Shown here one piece after another: positions 42,519-51,383 of a stretch of DNA of 64,000 nt. The notes under the pieces were generated by a model that saw only the letters and a list, made by a program, of their open reading frames with translations, did not search any database and was not told where the DNA came from. This DNA is from Deinococcus sp. KSM4-11 (lineage in GTDB: Bacteria; Deinococcota; Deinococci; Deinococcales; Deinococcaceae), in assembly GCF_004801415.1 (NCBI RefSeq), contig NZ_SSNX01000005.1, positions 186,001-250,000 on the forward strand, given 5' to 3'. The position numbers and the translations under genes are program-made. Numbering within the stretch: position 1 is the stretch's first letter; every line of letters begins with the position of its first letter.

Positions 42519-44339
42519 ATGACCCGACCCACCTCGTTCCGCTGTGCCGTCCTCGCTCTGTCGCTCGCCGTGTCCTGCTCTGCCGTCTCCCGCGCGGCCT
42601 CCGTGCAGGACTTCATCAAGGGCGTGGACATCTCGACCCTTCAGGCGCTGGAGGACAAGGGCATCGCGTTCTCTGACGCGGGAAAGAAGGAGGATCTGCT
42701 GGCGATCCTGAAGGCGCATGGCGTGAATTACGTGCGCCTGCGCGTGTGGAACCATCCCACGGAATCCGGCGGCTACAACGACAAGGCGAAGCTCCTGCTG
42801 CTCGCGCCGCGCGTGAAGGCGGCGGGCCTGAAGCTGCTGGTGGACTTCCATTACTCGGATTTCTGGGCTGATCCGGGAAAGCAGGTCAAGCCGGCGGCGT
42901 GGGCGAACCTCAGCGGCGCGAAGTTGCAGCAGGCGGTGTACGACTACACGAAGGACGTGCTGAGTGGCCTGAAGGTCGTGAACGCCTACCCGGACATGGT
43001 GCAGATCGGCAACGAGATCAACAGCGGAATGCTCCTCCCGGACGGCGCGGTGGGGAACTTTGATGGTCTGGCGGGCCTGCTCAAGCAGGGTGTGGAGGCG
43101 GTGCGCGACACGACGCCGGCGGGGCAGCACACGAAGGTCATGATCCACCTCGCCAATGGGGGAGACAACGCCACGTTCGTGCACTTCTTCGATCAGGTGA
43201 AGGCCCGCGGGATTGATTACGACGTGATCGGCCTGTCGTACTACCCCTACTGGCACGGGACGTTCCAGGAGCTGAAGGCGAATCTCGCCGATCTGGCCGG
43301 GCGCTATGGCAAGGAGCTCGTGGTGGCCGAGACGGCGTACCCATACACGCTGGCGAACGGCGATACAAGCGAGAGGAACATCGCCGGGCAAAAGGAGACG
43401 GACACCGTGGGCCTGTCGGCCTCGGTGGCAAACCAGAAACTGGTCGTTCAGACGGTACTGAATACCGTGGCCAGCGTGCCAGGCGGGCTGGGTCTGGGCG
43501 CGTTCTACTGGGAGCCTGCGTGGCTGCCCGGTGTCGGCTGGAAGACCGGGGAGACGAACGGCTGGGAGAACCAGGCCATGTTCGACTTCAAGGGGAATGC
43601 ACTGGACTCGCTGAACGCCTTCCGGTTCACGCCGGGCAGCCTGGGGGCGGCCGCTCCCGTGGCCGTGCTCGCCCCGCCACCCGTGACGGTAGCGAAGGGC
43701 CTCACGCCTACCCTCCCCGAGAAGGTGAATGTCCTGTACAGCGAGGGCAGCATCAAACCCATGCCCGTGACGTGGAGCGCCGTATCCACCGCGACGCCGG
43801 GCGGGTTCACCGTATCCGGTACCGTCGCAGACCTGCCGCAGAAGGCGACGCTGGCGCTCACGGTGACGGCCGCGGCGGTTCCGGCACAGACGAATTCCGC
43901 ACAGGCGAACCTCGTGCAGAATCCGGGGTTCGAGGACGACCTGGCGCATTGGACGCTGACCGGCACGGACGCCGGGAAGATCGACAGCAAGGCCGGGAAC
44001 GCGCACGGCGGCGCGAAGGCCTTCAACTACTGGTACGGCACGCCCTTCGCGTACACCCTGAATCAGACCCTCACGGGTCTGAAGGACGGCACGTACACGC
44101 TGCGCGCGTGGGCGTCCGGCCTGGGCGGCGACACGAAGGTCGCCCTGACCGCGCAGGGAGCGGGCGGTGCGCTCCGCACACCGATCACCAATACCGGCTG
44201 GAATGTCTGGAAGCTGTACACCGTGGAGAACATCCACGTGACCGGCGGCACGCTGACCATCGGCTTCGACGTGGCCGCACCCGGCGGAGTCTGGGGCTTC
44301 TTCGACGACGTGGAACTCGTGCCGGTGGCCGGGAACTGA
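42519..44339 (+). CDS. Secreted arabinogalactan endo-beta-1,4-galactanase (GH53) with carbohydrate-binding module
   Basis: The 606-residue exported enzyme should cut beta-1,4-galactan of plant pectin. After a signal peptide (to about residue 27) the GH53 barrel has KGVDIST, NYVRLRVWNHP and KLLVDFHYSDFWADPGKQ; the acid/base is E166 (QIGNEINSG) and the nucleophile E271 (VVAETAYPY). A Big_4-type Ig domain (about 375-455) and a C-terminal jelly-roll module (NLVQNPGFEDDLAHWTL ... WGFFDDVEL), resembling galactan-binding CBM61, follow. AGGAG is 7 nt before the ATG. Paired dyad repeats upstream suggest sugar-responsive control. Confidence 0.93.
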   Translation: MTRPTSFRCAVLALSLAVSCSAVSRAASVQDFIKGVDISTLQALEDKGIAFSDAGKKEDLLAILKAHGVNYVRLRVWNHPTESGGYNDKAKLLLLAPRVKAAGLKLLVDFHYSDFWADPGKQVKPAAWANLSGAKLQQAVYDYTKDVLSGLKVVNAYPDMVQIGNEINSGMLLPDGAVGNFDGLAGLLKQGVEAVRDTTPAGQHTKVMIHLANGGDNATFVHFFDQVKARGIDYDVIGLSYYPYWHGTFQELKANLADLAGRYGKELVVAETAYPYTLANGDTSERNIAGQKETDTVGLSASVANQKLVVQTVLNTVASVPGGLGLGAFYWEPAWLPGVGWKTGETNGWENQAMFDFKGNALDSLNAFRFTPGSLGAAAPVAVLAPPPVTVAKGLTPTLPEKVNVLYSEGSIKPMPVTWSAVSTATPGGFTVSGTVADLPQKATLALTVTAAAVPAQTNSAQANLVQNPGFEDDLAHWTLTGTDAGKIDSKAGNAHGGAKAFNYWYGTPFAYTLNQTLTGLKDGTYTLRAWASGLGGDTKVALTAQGAGGALRTPITNTGWNVWKLYTVENIHVTGGTLTIGFDVAAPGGVWGFFDDVELVPVAGN

Positions 44340-44345
44340 GCACCG

Positions 44346-44351
44346 TATCCT
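44346..44351 (+). promoter_or_regulatory. -10 box TATCCT for the small HNH-like gene
   Basis: TATCCT ends 6 nt before the ATG at 44358 and lies 7 nt after the galactanase stop, giving this gene its own promoter. Confidence 0.55.
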
Positions 44352-44357
44352 GCGCGC

Positions 44358-44684
44358 ATGGCACGTAAACGTGGAGAAGAGAGCTGGTACGCGGAACCCA
44401 AACCCCCGGAAGTGTGCGTGCTGTGCGGGCGCGAGGCCCCGAACCTCACTGACCACCACCTGGTGCCCAAATCGCAGGGCCGCCGCCAGGGCGTGAAACT
44501 GGGCGACATTCCCACCGTGAAGATGTGCCCGGCGTGCCAGGGGTACCTCAGCAAGACCTTCAGCAATGCGGAACTGGCCAACGAACTGAACACCGTGGAG
44601 GCCATCCTGGCGCGCGAGGAGGTTCAGAAGTTCGTGAAGTGGGTGCAGAAGCAGCCGATGACCAGGGGCGTGCGGGTGCACTGA
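44358..44684 (+). CDS. Degenerate HNH-type zinc-finger protein
   Basis: The 108-residue product resembles the small YisB-like HNH family: C20-x2-C23, the DHHLVPKSQG segment (D32-H33-H34) and C57-x2-C60 should form a structural zinc site. In active relatives the second half reads CxxCHxxIH; here both histidines are replaced (CPACQGYLSK: Q61 and S64). Nuclease activity is therefore doubtful, and it may be a DNA- or RNA-binding protein. Confidence 0.75.
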   Translation: MARKRGEESWYAEPKPPEVCVLCGREAPNLTDHHLVPKSQGRRQGVKLGDIPTVKMCPACQGYLSKTFSNAELANELNTVEAILAREEVQKFVKWVQKQPMTRGVRVH

Positions 44685-44693
44685 TAGCGGCGC

Positions 44694-45041
44694 TCACCGG
44701 TCATCGAGGCTGATGGTGATGCCCACCGGCGCCATGGCAGGGGCCGTGGCCGGGGTGTCCACCTGCGTCACGCTGGTGCCGGCGGCCAGGAATTCGAACA
44801 CCTGTTTGTCCCAGTGCCGGGCCTGCTCAGTGAATTTCACGCCGATGATGCCTGTCGCGCCGTCGTTGATGGCCTCGGCCTGCATGCGGTCCATGGCCAG
44901 TTCGCGGGCGTGGTAGATGGCCTGGGTGTACTGTTCCAGTTCACCGTTTCGCGTGGGTTTCTGATAGGAATAGTTGCCCTGCGCCGCCACGTGATACACG
45001 CAGTTGCCTATCACCAGACTGACCGGCCGGAAGCCGATCAC
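44694..45041 (-). CDS. YbjQ-like (DUF74, heavy-metal-binding domain) protein, possibly N-truncated
   Basis: The 115-residue product shows the C-terminal unit of the YbjQ/DUF74 family: LVIGNCVYHVAAQ, ARELAMDRMQAEAINDGATGIIGVKF and FEFLAAGTSV. The only plausible start is GTG 45041; the reading frame continues upstream without an ATG until it meets the neighbouring gene 39 nt away. Many homologues carry a longer N-terminus or a second copy of the domain, so this may be a shortened gene. Function in the family is unknown. Confidence 0.6.
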   Translation of the reverse strand: MIGFRPVSLVIGNCVYHVAAQGNYSYQKPTRNGELEQYTQAIYHARELAMDRMQAEAINDGATGIIGVKFTEQARHWDKQVFEFLAAGTSVTQVDTPATAPAMAPVGITISLDDR

Positions 45042-45080
45042 TCCGTTGGGTCGTCCGTTCGCGGCGCTGCACGGGTGGAA

Positions 45081-45476
45081 TTACGGGGATGCATGCACGG
45101 TGAGCGCCGCGCCGCAGGCCGTGGTGTTGACGAGGTTGGTCATGCCGCCCAGCGTGACCGGTGTGGACGTGATGGTGCGGACATCGCTGCCGGGAACTCG
45201 GCGCCCGTCTGGCAGGGTCACGGTCACGTCCCCGGCGGCGAGGGCGTCAGTCCACGAGGGGCAGATCGCCTGCACGCCCGTGATGGTGCCCCGGATGGTC
45301 TCGCCGGAAGCCAGGGTCAGGAGGGCGGGCGTACTGAGGCTCAGGGTGGCGTCGCCCGGCGGGGGAGCCGCGGTGGCGGCGGGCGCGGCGCCGCCCGAAT
45401 GGGCCATCAGCCACCACACGCCGGAGAGGAGCACGCTCAGGATCGCCCAGGCCGCCTGGTTGCGGAGGAACTTCAT
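45081..45476 (-). CDS. Small exported protein of unknown function
   Basis: The 131-residue product has an N-terminal hydrophobic segment (AAWAILSVLLSGVWWLMA), a Pro/Ala linker and a small beta-rich domain with two cysteines (AICPSW; TTACGAAL) that may form a disulfide. TACCCT ends 5 nt before the ATG. It lies upstream of the YbjQ-like gene on the same strand. No family recognised. Confidence 0.7.
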   Translation of the reverse strand: MKFLRNQAAWAILSVLLSGVWWLMAHSGGAAPAATAAPPPGDATLSLSTPALLTLASGETIRGTITGVQAICPSWTDALAAGDVTVTLPDGRRVPGSDVRTITSTPVTLGGMTNLVNTTACGAALTVHASP

Positions 45477-45600
45477 GGTTCAGGGTACGCGCCGGCGTGG
45501 TCTCGGTGGAGGTTCGGCGTGCGTGATGGGCCACTCGCTAGGTCTGTGAGGGCTGGACGCGGTTCACTGTCCCATCAGCCCGAAGCGGTATATGTGTGCC

Positions 45601-46986
45601 ATGACCTTCACGAGGGCGGCCCTGGCGCTGCCATGCCTGCCCCTGCTGCTGCTGGCCTGTTCGGCCCCGACCACGCCAGTGCCGGTCGTGGTCTGCCCCC
45701 AGTCCGTGTCTACGGGCCTGTCGGCTTCCAGCCTGCAGACCCCCGGCGCGCTGTCGTCGTTGGGGGTGGCCCAGGCGGTGGCGGCCGCCTCGCCCGTGGC
45801 GGCGAACTGGTCGGCACCGCATGTGGCAGGGCGGGTGCTGGTCACGACAGGTGCTGGTTCGGGCGCGCCGTCCCTGAGGGCACAGTCTCTCGAGGCGTTG
45901 GGGGCCGTGTCGGTGCAGACGGTCATGCCGGGCCTGCTGCGTGTGGCGACGCCAACCGGACAGTCCGATCAGGTGTTCGCGGCGGGCCTGAGGGCAGCGG
46001 GCCTGCATGTGCAGCCGGATTACCTGTACCGGGCCCTGGCCACGCCGGATGATCCCGGGGCACCCGGCAACAAGGGCATTACGGTCGCGACCGCGCAGGG
46101 CACCAAGACCATGAACCAGACGTACTTGACCCGGATCGCCGCTCCGCAGGCCTGGGCGTTCCTGAGGGCCTGCGGCAAGACCCCGGCTGCCGCGTCGACC
46201 GCCATGCTGGATACGGCGGTCGACACCACGCACCCGGAATTGCAGGGCCGGATCGTCAACCAGATGTCCTACCTGCCCTCCACCTTCACCCAGACACAGG
46301 ATCACGGCACGGCGACCACCGGTGTGCTCGGGGCGACCACGAACAACGGCGCCGGATTGGCGGGCCTCACGTGGAGCGGGCCGGTGGTGTCGGTGGAGGT
46401 GCTGGGAGCCGAGGGCACGTCTACCTCAGCGGTCGCGCAGGGCGTGAACTACGCCGTGCAGAAGGGCGCGAAGGTCATCAACATGAGCCTGGGAGCGGCC
46501 GGGATCACCTCCGACTCGGTGCTCGACGCGGCCCTGACGGCCGCTGCGAATTCCGCCGTGCTGGTCGCGGCGGCGGGGAACACGCCGGGGGACGGCGTGT
46601 ATTACCCGGCCAGTCACCCGGATGTGATCGCGGTCGGCGCTGTGGGCGTCAAGGACTCGGTGCTGGCGTGCTACAGCGCGCGGCCGTCGGCCAAGCTGCC
46701 GCGCAAGTTGGACATCGTCGCTCCGGGCGGCGCGAGCTACGGCACGTGTGCTGGCACGGTCGCCACGGATGACCTGCTGCTGCTCGCTCCGGGCGGCGGG
46801 TACGCCCTGGAGGCCGGGACGAGTTTCTCGGCCCCGCTGGTGAGCGGGGTGGCCGCCCTGATGCGCGCCGCGAATCCCGCGCTGACGGCTGCCCAGACGA
46901 AGACGCTGCTGCTGGGCAGCGTGAACAGCGCCGGCGGTCTCCCCCTGCTGGACGCGAACGCGGCCGTGCAGGCGGCCACCCACTGA
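45601..46986 (+). CDS. Subtilisin-like (S8) serine protease lipoprotein
   Basis: The 461-residue product has a lipobox (LLLLAC) and then an N-terminal propeptide-like region. The catalytic triad is D204 (AMLDTAVDTTHP), H235 (DHGTATTGVLGA) and S408 (GTSFSAPLVSGVAAL); the oxyanion-hole Asn is in AAAGNTPGDG. The H motif reads DHGTAT where most S8 enzymes have HGT-H-A; the final A/G is replaced by T. It should act on proteins at the outer surface. The start is the ATG at 45601, which begins the signal peptide. Confidence 0.92.
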   Translation: MTFTRAALALPCLPLLLLACSAPTTPVPVVVCPQSVSTGLSASSLQTPGALSSLGVAQAVAAASPVAANWSAPHVAGRVLVTTGAGSGAPSLRAQSLEALGAVSVQTVMPGLLRVATPTGQSDQVFAAGLRAAGLHVQPDYLYRALATPDDPGAPGNKGITVATAQGTKTMNQTYLTRIAAPQAWAFLRACGKTPAAASTAMLDTAVDTTHPELQGRIVNQMSYLPSTFTQTQDHGTATTGVLGATTNNGAGLAGLTWSGPVVSVEVLGAEGTSTSAVAQGVNYAVQKGAKVINMSLGAAGITSDSVLDAALTAAANSAVLVAAAGNTPGDGVYYPASHPDVIAVGAVGVKDSVLACYSARPSAKLPRKLDIVAPGGASYGTCAGTVATDDLLLLAPGGGYALEAGTSFSAPLVSGVAALMRAANPALTAAQTKTLLLGSVNSAGGLPLLDANAAVQAATH

Positions 46987-47025
46987 TCGGCGAGTCAGAA
47001 GATCGCCCGGAGAAGGACCGGGAAA

Positions 47026-47055
47026 AGCGCGCCCTGCTCGTGGCTGGGGCGCGCT
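47026..47055 (+). terminator. Terminator of the subtilisin gene
   Basis: AGCGCGCCC (47026-47034) and GGGCGCGCT (47047-47055) form a perfect 9-bp stem with a 12-nt loop, 40 nt after the stop. Confidence 0.55.
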
Positions 47056-47094
47056 CGTTGTGGTGCTCTGGGTGATCCTGGGTCAGGATGGCAG

Positions 47095-47367
47095 TCAGCG
47101 CTGGTGGGATCGGGATTCGGGGGCCAGCGTCGGGGTCTGGAGGTGATGCACCAGCAGGAAGAACACGACGGTGGCGTGCACGGCAAGCAGGGCGAACAGT
47201 GGCGCCCCCTGCTGCGTGAAGTACCCGTACGAGCCGAGCAGCTGGAACAGGGTCATGACCAGCAGCGCGCGCGGGCGGCGGTCGTGGAAGCGCAGGTAGG
47301 CGTACGTGCCCGCGCCCATGCTGAAGAGCAGCGGGAAGAAGAGTGTATTAAGCATTTCTTGACCCAT
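47095..47367 (-). CDS. Small membrane protein
   Basis: The 90-residue product has three hydrophobic segments (about residues 5-24, 33-51 and 54-73) and a polar C-terminus ending in ESRSHQR. No motif is recognised. The start may be the ATG at 47367 or the in-frame ATG 12 nt later; GACAAT is a possible -10. The 61 nt between it and the enolase-superfamily gene contain AT-rich promoter-like sequence. Confidence 0.65.
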   Translation of the reverse strand: MGQEMLNTLFFPLLFSMGAGTYAYLRFHDRRPRALLVMTLFQLLGSYGYFTQQGAPLFALLAVHATVVFFLLVHHLQTPTLAPESRSHQR

Positions 47368-47428
47368 GCCTCATTGTCGTCTTCACACTCTTGCAAATTT
47401 GTGACTTGCCCGCAGCCCGTTCCCAGGG

Positions 47429-48553
47429 TCACACGCGGTAACGGGCCACGCGCTCCGGGTCGAGGGCATGGTCGCGCAGAGCCGGAACATCGAGCCAGCC
47501 GTCGTTGAAGGTCACAGGTGCGCTTAGCAGATCCTCCCGCAGCTTGAGCACGAAGCTCAGTTCGCACGGCTCGGTCACCTCGCCCTGAGTAGACAGGAGC
47601 GCGGCGTGCAGGGTGCCCAGGCCACTGCTCGCCTGCGAGCCCACCATGCCGCGCCGGCCCTGCGCAGAGGCGCGGCGCAGCATGCCCAGGCCGTCCGTGA
47701 AGCCGTTGCGGGCCGTTTTCACATTCAGGATGTCGAAAGTGCCGAAGTCCAGTTCGCGTTCCAGATCGGCGGGTGTGAAACAGGAATCGTCCGCGACGAT
47801 GGGCAGCACGCCCTGCGCGTGCAACTCGGCGCGGGCCCGCAGGTCGCGCACGGGCAGCGGTTCCTCCACGTAGGTCAGGCCCGCGTCCTTCATGGCCGCC
47901 AGGATGTCCGGCGCGCGGTCGGCCGTCAGGGTCTCGTTCGAGTCGGCGTACAGCTGCACGGCGTCCCCGTATTCGGCCCGCAGGTCGCGGATCACCGCGA
48001 GGTCCTTGACGTGGTTCCGGCCGACCTTCACCTTCAGGCAGCGCACGCCCGCCGCCACGACCTCGCGCGCCTCGGCGAGCATGTCGGCGGGCGGCGCGAT
48101 GCCCAGGATGAAACTGACGCGCACACGGAGATTGGGCCCCAGGAGGGTGTCGAACAGGCTCGTGCCCTGGGCGCGGGCGCGGGCGTCGTGCAGGGCCATG
48201 TCGAGGGCTCCGCGCGCCGTGTGGTTGTTCGCCACCGAGTTCCGCCCCCGGTTCAGGGCGGCCGTGTCCGCAATGTCCACGCCGCGCAGGCTGCCCTCCA
48301 GGTGGGCCAGGATGGCGACCACGCTCGCGGGCGTCTCGCCGTAGATGGTCGGGCGCGGCGGGGCCTCCGCGATGCCCACCGTGCCGTCCGAGAGGGTCAC
48401 CCGCACCAGGACGTGCTCGGCGGCGGTCATGGCCGAGTGCGCGCCCCACGCCAGCGCCGACCGCAGCGGCAGCCGGAAGGGCCAGCCCTCGACGCGCTGC
48501 ACGGTCACGCCCGTCGGCATGAAGTCCGTGCCCGGCGTGTCCGGGCCGGTCAT
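47429..48553 (-). CDS. Enolase-superfamily enzyme, muconate-lactonizing/dipeptide-epimerase subgroup
   Basis: The 374-residue product has the capping domain and barrel of this superfamily. The K-x-K base is in CLKVKVGR, the three metal ligands are in YADSNE, YVEEPL and VADDSC, and the second catalytic lysine is in NVKTARNG. This pattern fits racemases/epimerases such as L-Ala-D/L-Glu epimerase; the substrate is not decided. Its ATG overlaps the stop of the P-loop protein gene (ATGA), so the pair is translated together. Confidence 0.88.
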   Translation of the reverse strand: MTGPDTPGTDFMPTGVTVQRVEGWPFRLPLRSALAWGAHSAMTAAEHVLVRVTLSDGTVGIAEAPPRPTIYGETPASVVAILAHLEGSLRGVDIADTAALNRGRNSVANNHTARGALDMALHDARARAQGTSLFDTLLGPNLRVRVSFILGIAPPADMLAEAREVVAAGVRCLKVKVGRNHVKDLAVIRDLRAEYGDAVQLYADSNETLTADRAPDILAAMKDAGLTYVEEPLPVRDLRARAELHAQGVLPIVADDSCFTPADLERELDFGTFDILNVKTARNGFTDGLGMLRRASAQGRRGMVGSQASSGLGTLHAALLSTQGEVTEPCELSFVLKLREDLLSAPVTFNDGWLDVPALRDHALDPERVARYRV

Positions 48554-49317
48554 GCCCACGCCCGCACAGCCTGCCCGACCTGTGCGGCGTCCAGCGCCAC
48601 GGTATCCAGCAGCAGGGCCCGCTGCGGCCCGAGGGTGCCCAGGAAGGCCTCGGCGGCGGCCGGATCGTAATTGCGGCGCTCGCTCACCACGATCCGCACC
48701 TTCGCGAGCACGTCGGCTGGCGCGAACCCCTCGCCTGGCAGGGCTGCCAGGGCGTCCCGCTGCTCCGGCGTGAACACGCTGTCGATCCCGGTCAGGGCGT
48801 CCAGGGCGGCGCGCAGGTCTGTGCCGGTCGCGCCGCCCTTCACGCGGTCGAAACTGTCGGCGCGGCCCAGCAGGCGTCGCACCCGCACGCTGTCCGGCGC
48901 GCCCAGCGCCACGAAGCGCCACGCGGGGTAGGTGGTCGCCGCGTACTGCACCTCGTCCAGGCCGCGCAGGCCGTCGAACACCGGCCGCTGCCCCCAGTGG
49001 CGGGTGTCGCCCACCAGGGATCCCAGCGCCTGCGCCATGCCGCCCGGATGCCCCTGGCGGTACGCGGCGGTCAGGCGGAAGCGTTCCTCACGGTCTGCCA
49101 CGCCCTGCGGCGCGTGCGGCAGGATCATCACGGCGTCCGTCACGCGGCGGCGGTCCGGCAGCACGCGTTCGCCGCCCAGGGCGCCCAGCGCGGTGCTCTT
49201 GCCCACGCCGGTCACGCCCACCAGCACGGTCAGCGCGAGGTCGCCCAGCCGCGCCTCGAAGGTGGCCGGGGGTGGCGGTTCAGTCCGCAGGAAGGGCAGG
49301 GTCATGCTGGCGGTCAC
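48550..49317 (-). CDS. P-loop NTPase/kinase-like protein coupled to the epimerase gene
   Basis: The 255-residue soluble protein has a Walker A motif GVTGVGKST (residues 34-42) and a Walker-B-like [15 protein letters not shown]. Its size and a C-terminal half with [14 protein letters not shown] recall small-molecule kinases of the P-loop type, but no named family is clear. TAGCCT 7 nt upstream selects the GTG start at 49317; an ATG 12 nt later is also possible. It shares an overlap with the enolase-type enzyme gene, suggesting sequential steps on one metabolite. Confidence 0.72.
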   Translation of the reverse strand: MTASMTLPFLRTEPPPPATFEARLGDLALTVLVGVTGVGKSTALGALGGERVLPDRRRVTDAVMILPHAPQGVADREERFRLTAAYRQGHPGGMAQALGSLVGDTRHWGQRPVFDGLRGLDEVQYAATTYPAWRFVALGAPDSVRVRRLLGRADSFDRVKGGATGTDLRAALDALTGIDSVFTPEQRDALAALPGEGFAPADVLAKVRIVVSERRNYDPAAAEAFLGTLGPQRALLLDTVALDAAQVGQAVRAWA

Positions 49318-49324
49318 GTCCCAG

Positions 49325-49330
49325 AGGCTA
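49325..49330 (-). promoter_or_regulatory. -10 box TAGCCT for the P-loop/epimerase operon
   Basis: On the minus strand TAGCCT ends 7 nt before the GTG at 49317. Confidence 0.5.
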
Positions 49331-49390
49331 CAGGCAAGCGCGCATAAAGGCGCACGCAAGGTTCAGTCAAGTGACCGTAAGTGGCTGGCA

Positions 49391-49404
49391 TGACCGGCCG
49401 GTCA
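49391..49404. promoter_or_regulatory. Perfect 14-bp palindrome upstream of the small peptide/PRC operon
   Basis: TGACCGGCCGGTCA reads the same on both strands. It ends 10 bp before TACACT (49415-49420), the probable -10 of the gene at 49436. Its TnACC...GGTnA ends resemble TetR-type operators. The regulator is not in the window. Confidence 0.5.
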
Positions 49405-49435
49405 GCCGCGTCCATACACTGACCCTGGAGGCTCT

Positions 49436-49567
49436 ATGACCCGACTCAAAGGCAGCTCAGGCGGCGGTGGCCGCTGGTGGCTGATCATCCTGATCCTCGT
49501 GATCCTGTTCCTGCTCGTCTACTTCCTGTACCTCAAGCCCCAGGGCATCCTCAACCTCGGCTTCTGA
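49436..49567 (+). CDS. 43-residue membrane peptide
   Basis: The peptide has a charged, Gly-rich start (MTRLKGSSGGGGR), one transmembrane helix (WWLIILILVILFLLVYFLYL) and a short tail ending in GILNLGF. CTGGAG lies 5 nt before the ATG. It ends 46 nt before the PRC-barrel gene and is probably co-transcribed with it from TACACT (49415-49420). It belongs to no family I can name. Confidence 0.65.
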   Translation: MTRLKGSSGGGGRWWLIILILVILFLLVYFLYLKPQGILNLGF

Positions 49568-49613
49568 GCCACGTTGACTGCCTGTCATCACCCAACCCCC
49601 AGGAGGCATGTTC

Positions 49614-51311
49614 ATGATCAAAGGCAAAGACATTCTCGGCCGTCCCATCGTCGCCGTGAACAACGGTGAGAAGGTCGATACCGTGCACGACGTCGTGTTC
49701 GACCACAATGCCAACCAGGTGCTGGCCCTGCTCGTTGATGAGGGCGGCTGGTTCAGCGCGGCGAAGGCCGTGCCGTTCGCCAGCATCCGCTCGTTCGGCG
49801 AGGACGCCATCATGATCGGCTCGGCCGACGACGTGACCACCAGCCGCGAGGACGGTCAGCTCAAGGACGCGCTGGCCGCCAAGCACAGCCTGATCGGCAT
49901 GAAACTGCTGACCAGCGACGGGCAGGATCTCGGGCGCATCGCCGACGTGTACTTCGACGAAGAGACCGGGCACGTGCAGGGGTACGAGGCGACCGGCGGG
50001 CTGTTCTCGGACATGAGCAGCGGGCGCACCTTCGTGCCAGCGCCCGAGCAGGTGCAGATCGGCGAGGACGCCGCCATCGTTCCCGTAACGGTCGCGGCCG
50101 CCATGCAGGAACAGGAACCCGGCGGCATCAAGGGAGCGCTGCAGTCCGCGTCGGCCAGCGTGAAGGACGCCTACGGCAACGTGGCCGAGGGCGTGCAGGG
50201 GGCCTACGTCAGCGCGGCCGGTTCGGTGAAGGAGACCTACAGCAATATCGCCGACGCGACCCGCGAACGCCAGAAGGAGTACGTCGTGGGCCGCACCGCC
50301 GGCAGCGATCTGCTGCTCGACGACGGCAGCGTGCTCGTTCACAAGGGCGACACCATCACCGCCCTGCAGGCCGAGCGGGCCGACACCGCCGGGAAGCTCA
50401 CGGCCCTGGCGACCAGCGCCACCGGCGGCACCCTGGCCGACGCCTACGGCACGGCCGTGCAGGGCGTACAGGAGCGCTACGAGGACGTCCGGGACGCCAC
50501 CGCCGAGCGCCAGAAGGCGTACGTGGTCGGCAAGACCGCCAGCCGCGACATCACCACTGAGGCAGGCGAGGTGATCGTGCCGCAGGGCGCGGTGATCACC
50601 ACCTTCCAGGCGGATCGGGCCGAGGCGACCGGCAAGCTCGCCGCCCTGACCGCCGCCGCGACCGCCGGAGCACTCAGCACCAGCGCTCAGGCCCTCACGG
50701 CACGCGCGGATCTCGATCCGAACGATCCCCAGGCCGCCGTGGGCCGCCGCCTGCAGGCGGACGTCCGCGCGCCCGGCGGCAGCCTCGTCGGCGCGCAGGG
50801 GCAGATCGTGACACCCGCGATCCTGGAGCGGGCACGCCACCTGGGCGTGGAGCAGCAACTGCTGGCGGCCACGCGGTCCGGAGGCACGGCGGTCGGTTCC
50901 AGTGTGGCCGGAGCGGGCGCGGCCGTGGCTGGCGGTCTCGCGACCGTGTCCGAGGGAGCCAGCGGCCTGCTCGACCGTGCCAAGTCCTGGCTGGGCGACA
51001 AGCGCGAGCAGGCCGAGTCGGCCCTCGACGAGCGGCAGCAGGAGGCGCAGGAACAGAAAGTCCGGGACGCCCTGGGCCGTCCCGTGAACCGGGTGATCCT
51101 GGCGCCGGACGACTCGATCATCCTGAACGTCGGCGAGATCATCACGCACAAGGCCGTCCAAGCGGCCCGCACGGGCGACGTCCTCGACATCCTGCTCGAC
51201 AGTGTCAGTAAGGAAGTGCCGGACATCGACCCGCTAGCCAGCCGCCCGCATGAAACGGGCACCGCCGCGCTCGACGGTCAGCCGGATCCGACCGCGCCGC
51301 AGCGCAGCTGA
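49614..51311 (+). CDS. PRC-barrel protein with four tandem hybrid-motif-like repeats
   Basis: The 565-residue soluble protein has two PRC-barrel domains (about residues 1-75 and 85-160: [36 protein letters not shown]). An Ala/Tyr-rich helical part follows, then four copies of a ~45-residue motif of the form D...(D/E)G.V(I/L)...G..IT..Q..RA at about 217, 297, 376 and 482. AGGAGG stands 7 nt before the ATG at 49614, which decides the start over an ATG 6 nt earlier. PRC barrels occur in photosynthetic, RNA-processing and sporulation-like proteins. Its role here is unknown. Confidence 0.78.
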   Translation: MIKGKDILGRPIVAVNNGEKVDTVHDVVFDHNANQVLALLVDEGGWFSAAKAVPFASIRSFGEDAIMIGSADDVTTSREDGQLKDALAAKHSLIGMKLLTSDGQDLGRIADVYFDEETGHVQGYEATGGLFSDMSSGRTFVPAPEQVQIGEDAAIVPVTVAAAMQEQEPGGIKGALQSASASVKDAYGNVAEGVQGAYVSAAGSVKETYSNIADATRERQKEYVVGRTAGSDLLLDDGSVLVHKGDTITALQAERADTAGKLTALATSATGGTLADAYGTAVQGVQERYEDVRDATAERQKAYVVGKTASRDITTEAGEVIVPQGAVITTFQADRAEATGKLAALTAAATAGALSTSAQALTARADLDPNDPQAAVGRRLQADVRAPGGSLVGAQGQIVTPAILERARHLGVEQQLLAATRSGGTAVGSSVAGAGAAVAGGLATVSEGASGLLDRAKSWLGDKREQAESALDERQQEAQEQKVRDALGRPVNRVILAPDDSIILNVGEIITHKAVQAARTGDVLDILLDSVSKEVPDIDPLASRPHETGTAALDGQPDPTAPQRS

Positions 51312-51323
51312 CCCCAGTTCTTG

Positions 51324-51354
51324 GCGGGCCGCCCACGCTGAGTGGGCGGCCCGC
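51324..51354 (+). terminator. Terminator of the PRC-barrel operon
   Basis: GCGGGCCGCCCA and TGGGCGGCCCGC make a perfect 12-bp stem with a 7-nt loop, 12 nt after the stop. Confidence 0.68.
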
Positions 51355-51370
51355 GCCCTGTGGCTGGCAC

Positions 51371-51376
51371 TATGCT
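51371..51376 (+). promoter_or_regulatory. -10 box TATGCT for the class V enzyme
   Basis: TATGCT ends 7 nt before the ATG at 51384 and selects this start over an ATG at 51342 that lies in the terminator stem. Confidence 0.5.
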
Positions 51377-51383
51377 GGGCGGC

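Noticed and set aside
42456..44681. 741-codon open frame opposite the galactanase
   Set aside because: Antisense shadow; GH53 catalytic residues are on the plus strand.
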